From the NCBI RefSeq assembly GCF_900105395.1, contig NZ_LT629775.1, positions 3,303,501-3,367,500 on the forward strand: 64,000 nucleotides of DNA, given 5' to 3'. A model generated the notes under the pieces. It saw only the letters and a program-made list of their open reading frames with translations, had not been told where the DNA came from and did no database searches. A program made the translations under genes and the position numbers. The stretch is from Streptomyces sp. TLI_053 (lineage in GTDB: Bacteria; Actinomycetota; Actinomycetes; Streptomycetales; Streptomycetaceae). Below are positions 63,951-64,000 of this stretch, piece after piece. Each line of letters opens with the position of its first letter. The stretch's first letter is position 1.

Positions 63951-63984
63951 CTCGCGTCCACTGTGCAGTTCTCAAACAACGACC
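63951..63984 (-). other. 5' arm of the pre-23S processing stem in the 16S-23S spacer
   Basis: The spacer 63944-64000 contains CTCGCGTCCACTGTG and AAACAACGACC, complementary to the 3' arm. On the minus strand the GTTTGAGAACTG stretch resembles an actinobacterial boxA antitermination motif. No tRNA is visible in the part of the spacer shown; 16S lies beyond the window. Confidence 0.8.
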
Positions 63985-64000
63985 AGTCCCTCATACCCGA

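Overview
The window is very GC-rich DNA with strong third-position GC bias, frequent GTG starts and purine-rich Shine-Dalgarno sites. It ends in a complete 23S and 5S rRNA pair. With the GlnX/GlnH/PknG-type locus, the DhaK/DhaL/DhaM set, a LAxTG surface protein, an ECF41-type sigma factor and many GntR/TetR/AraC regulators, it points to an actinomycete chromosome of the Streptomycetaceae (Streptomyces or Kitasatospora). No phage, transposon, integrase or CRISPR array was seen, so I read it as ordinary chromosomal backbone with accessory regulator/enzyme pairs inserted.

Layout. 0-12 kb: end of an anti-sigma-type ATPase gene, a cupin gene, gltX, then regulator/enzyme pairs: FAD monooxygenase with a GntR-TetR fusion, a GlxA-type AraC regulator with an isochorismatase-family hydrolase, and an NmrA-like oxidoreductase with an ECF41-type sigma factor. 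A secreted trypsin-like protease, a DinB-like protein and a nucleosidase follow. 12.5-23.6 kb: seven co-oriented genes form a signalling locus: a GlnX-like four-helix membrane sensor, a GlnH-like amino-acid-binding protein, a coiled-coil protein of unknown function, a PknG-like kinase, a PP2C phosphatase, a VWA (MIDAS) protein and an FHA protein. Kinase, phosphatase and FHA protein each begin with two CxxC zinc-ribbon-like modules. An ABC-2 transporter pair follows. 25.9-32.8 kb: truncated globin, thioesterase, the ABC-F protein EttA, a thioester-domain surface protein, an SsbB-like protein and tRNA-Arg(TCT). 33-42 kb: three TetR loci with palindromic operators (acetyltransferase, MFS exporter, acyl-CoA dehydrogenase), an enoyl-CoA hydratase, a PAP2-like membrane protein and a secreted GH5 enzyme. 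42-48.5 kb: M3 oligopeptidase, a polymerase-A-like protein and the dihydroxyacetone kinase genes dhaK-dhaL with dhaM divergent. 48.6-54 kb: a lectin-like gene remnant, a SpoIIE-type phosphatase divergent from a PrsW-type protease, and a copper operon (copZ-copA) behind a CsoR-like operator. 54-60.6 kb: short-chain dehydrogenase, citrate synthase, RecD2-type helicase, VOC protein and acetyltransferase. 60.6-64 kb: 5S and 23S rRNA on the minus strand, with the inverted sequences that form the pre-23S processing stem.

The best candidate for an under-described system is the 12.5-23.6 kb locus. In mycobacteria GlnX-GlnH-PknG senses extracellular acidic amino acids and controls central nitrogen metabolism through an FHA protein. 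Here the same core is extended with a dedicated phosphatase, a VWA protein, a coiled-coil protein and an FHA protein that share zinc-ribbon front ends, suggesting a self-contained write/erase/read phospho-signalling module. That wiring is inference from gene order and domains.
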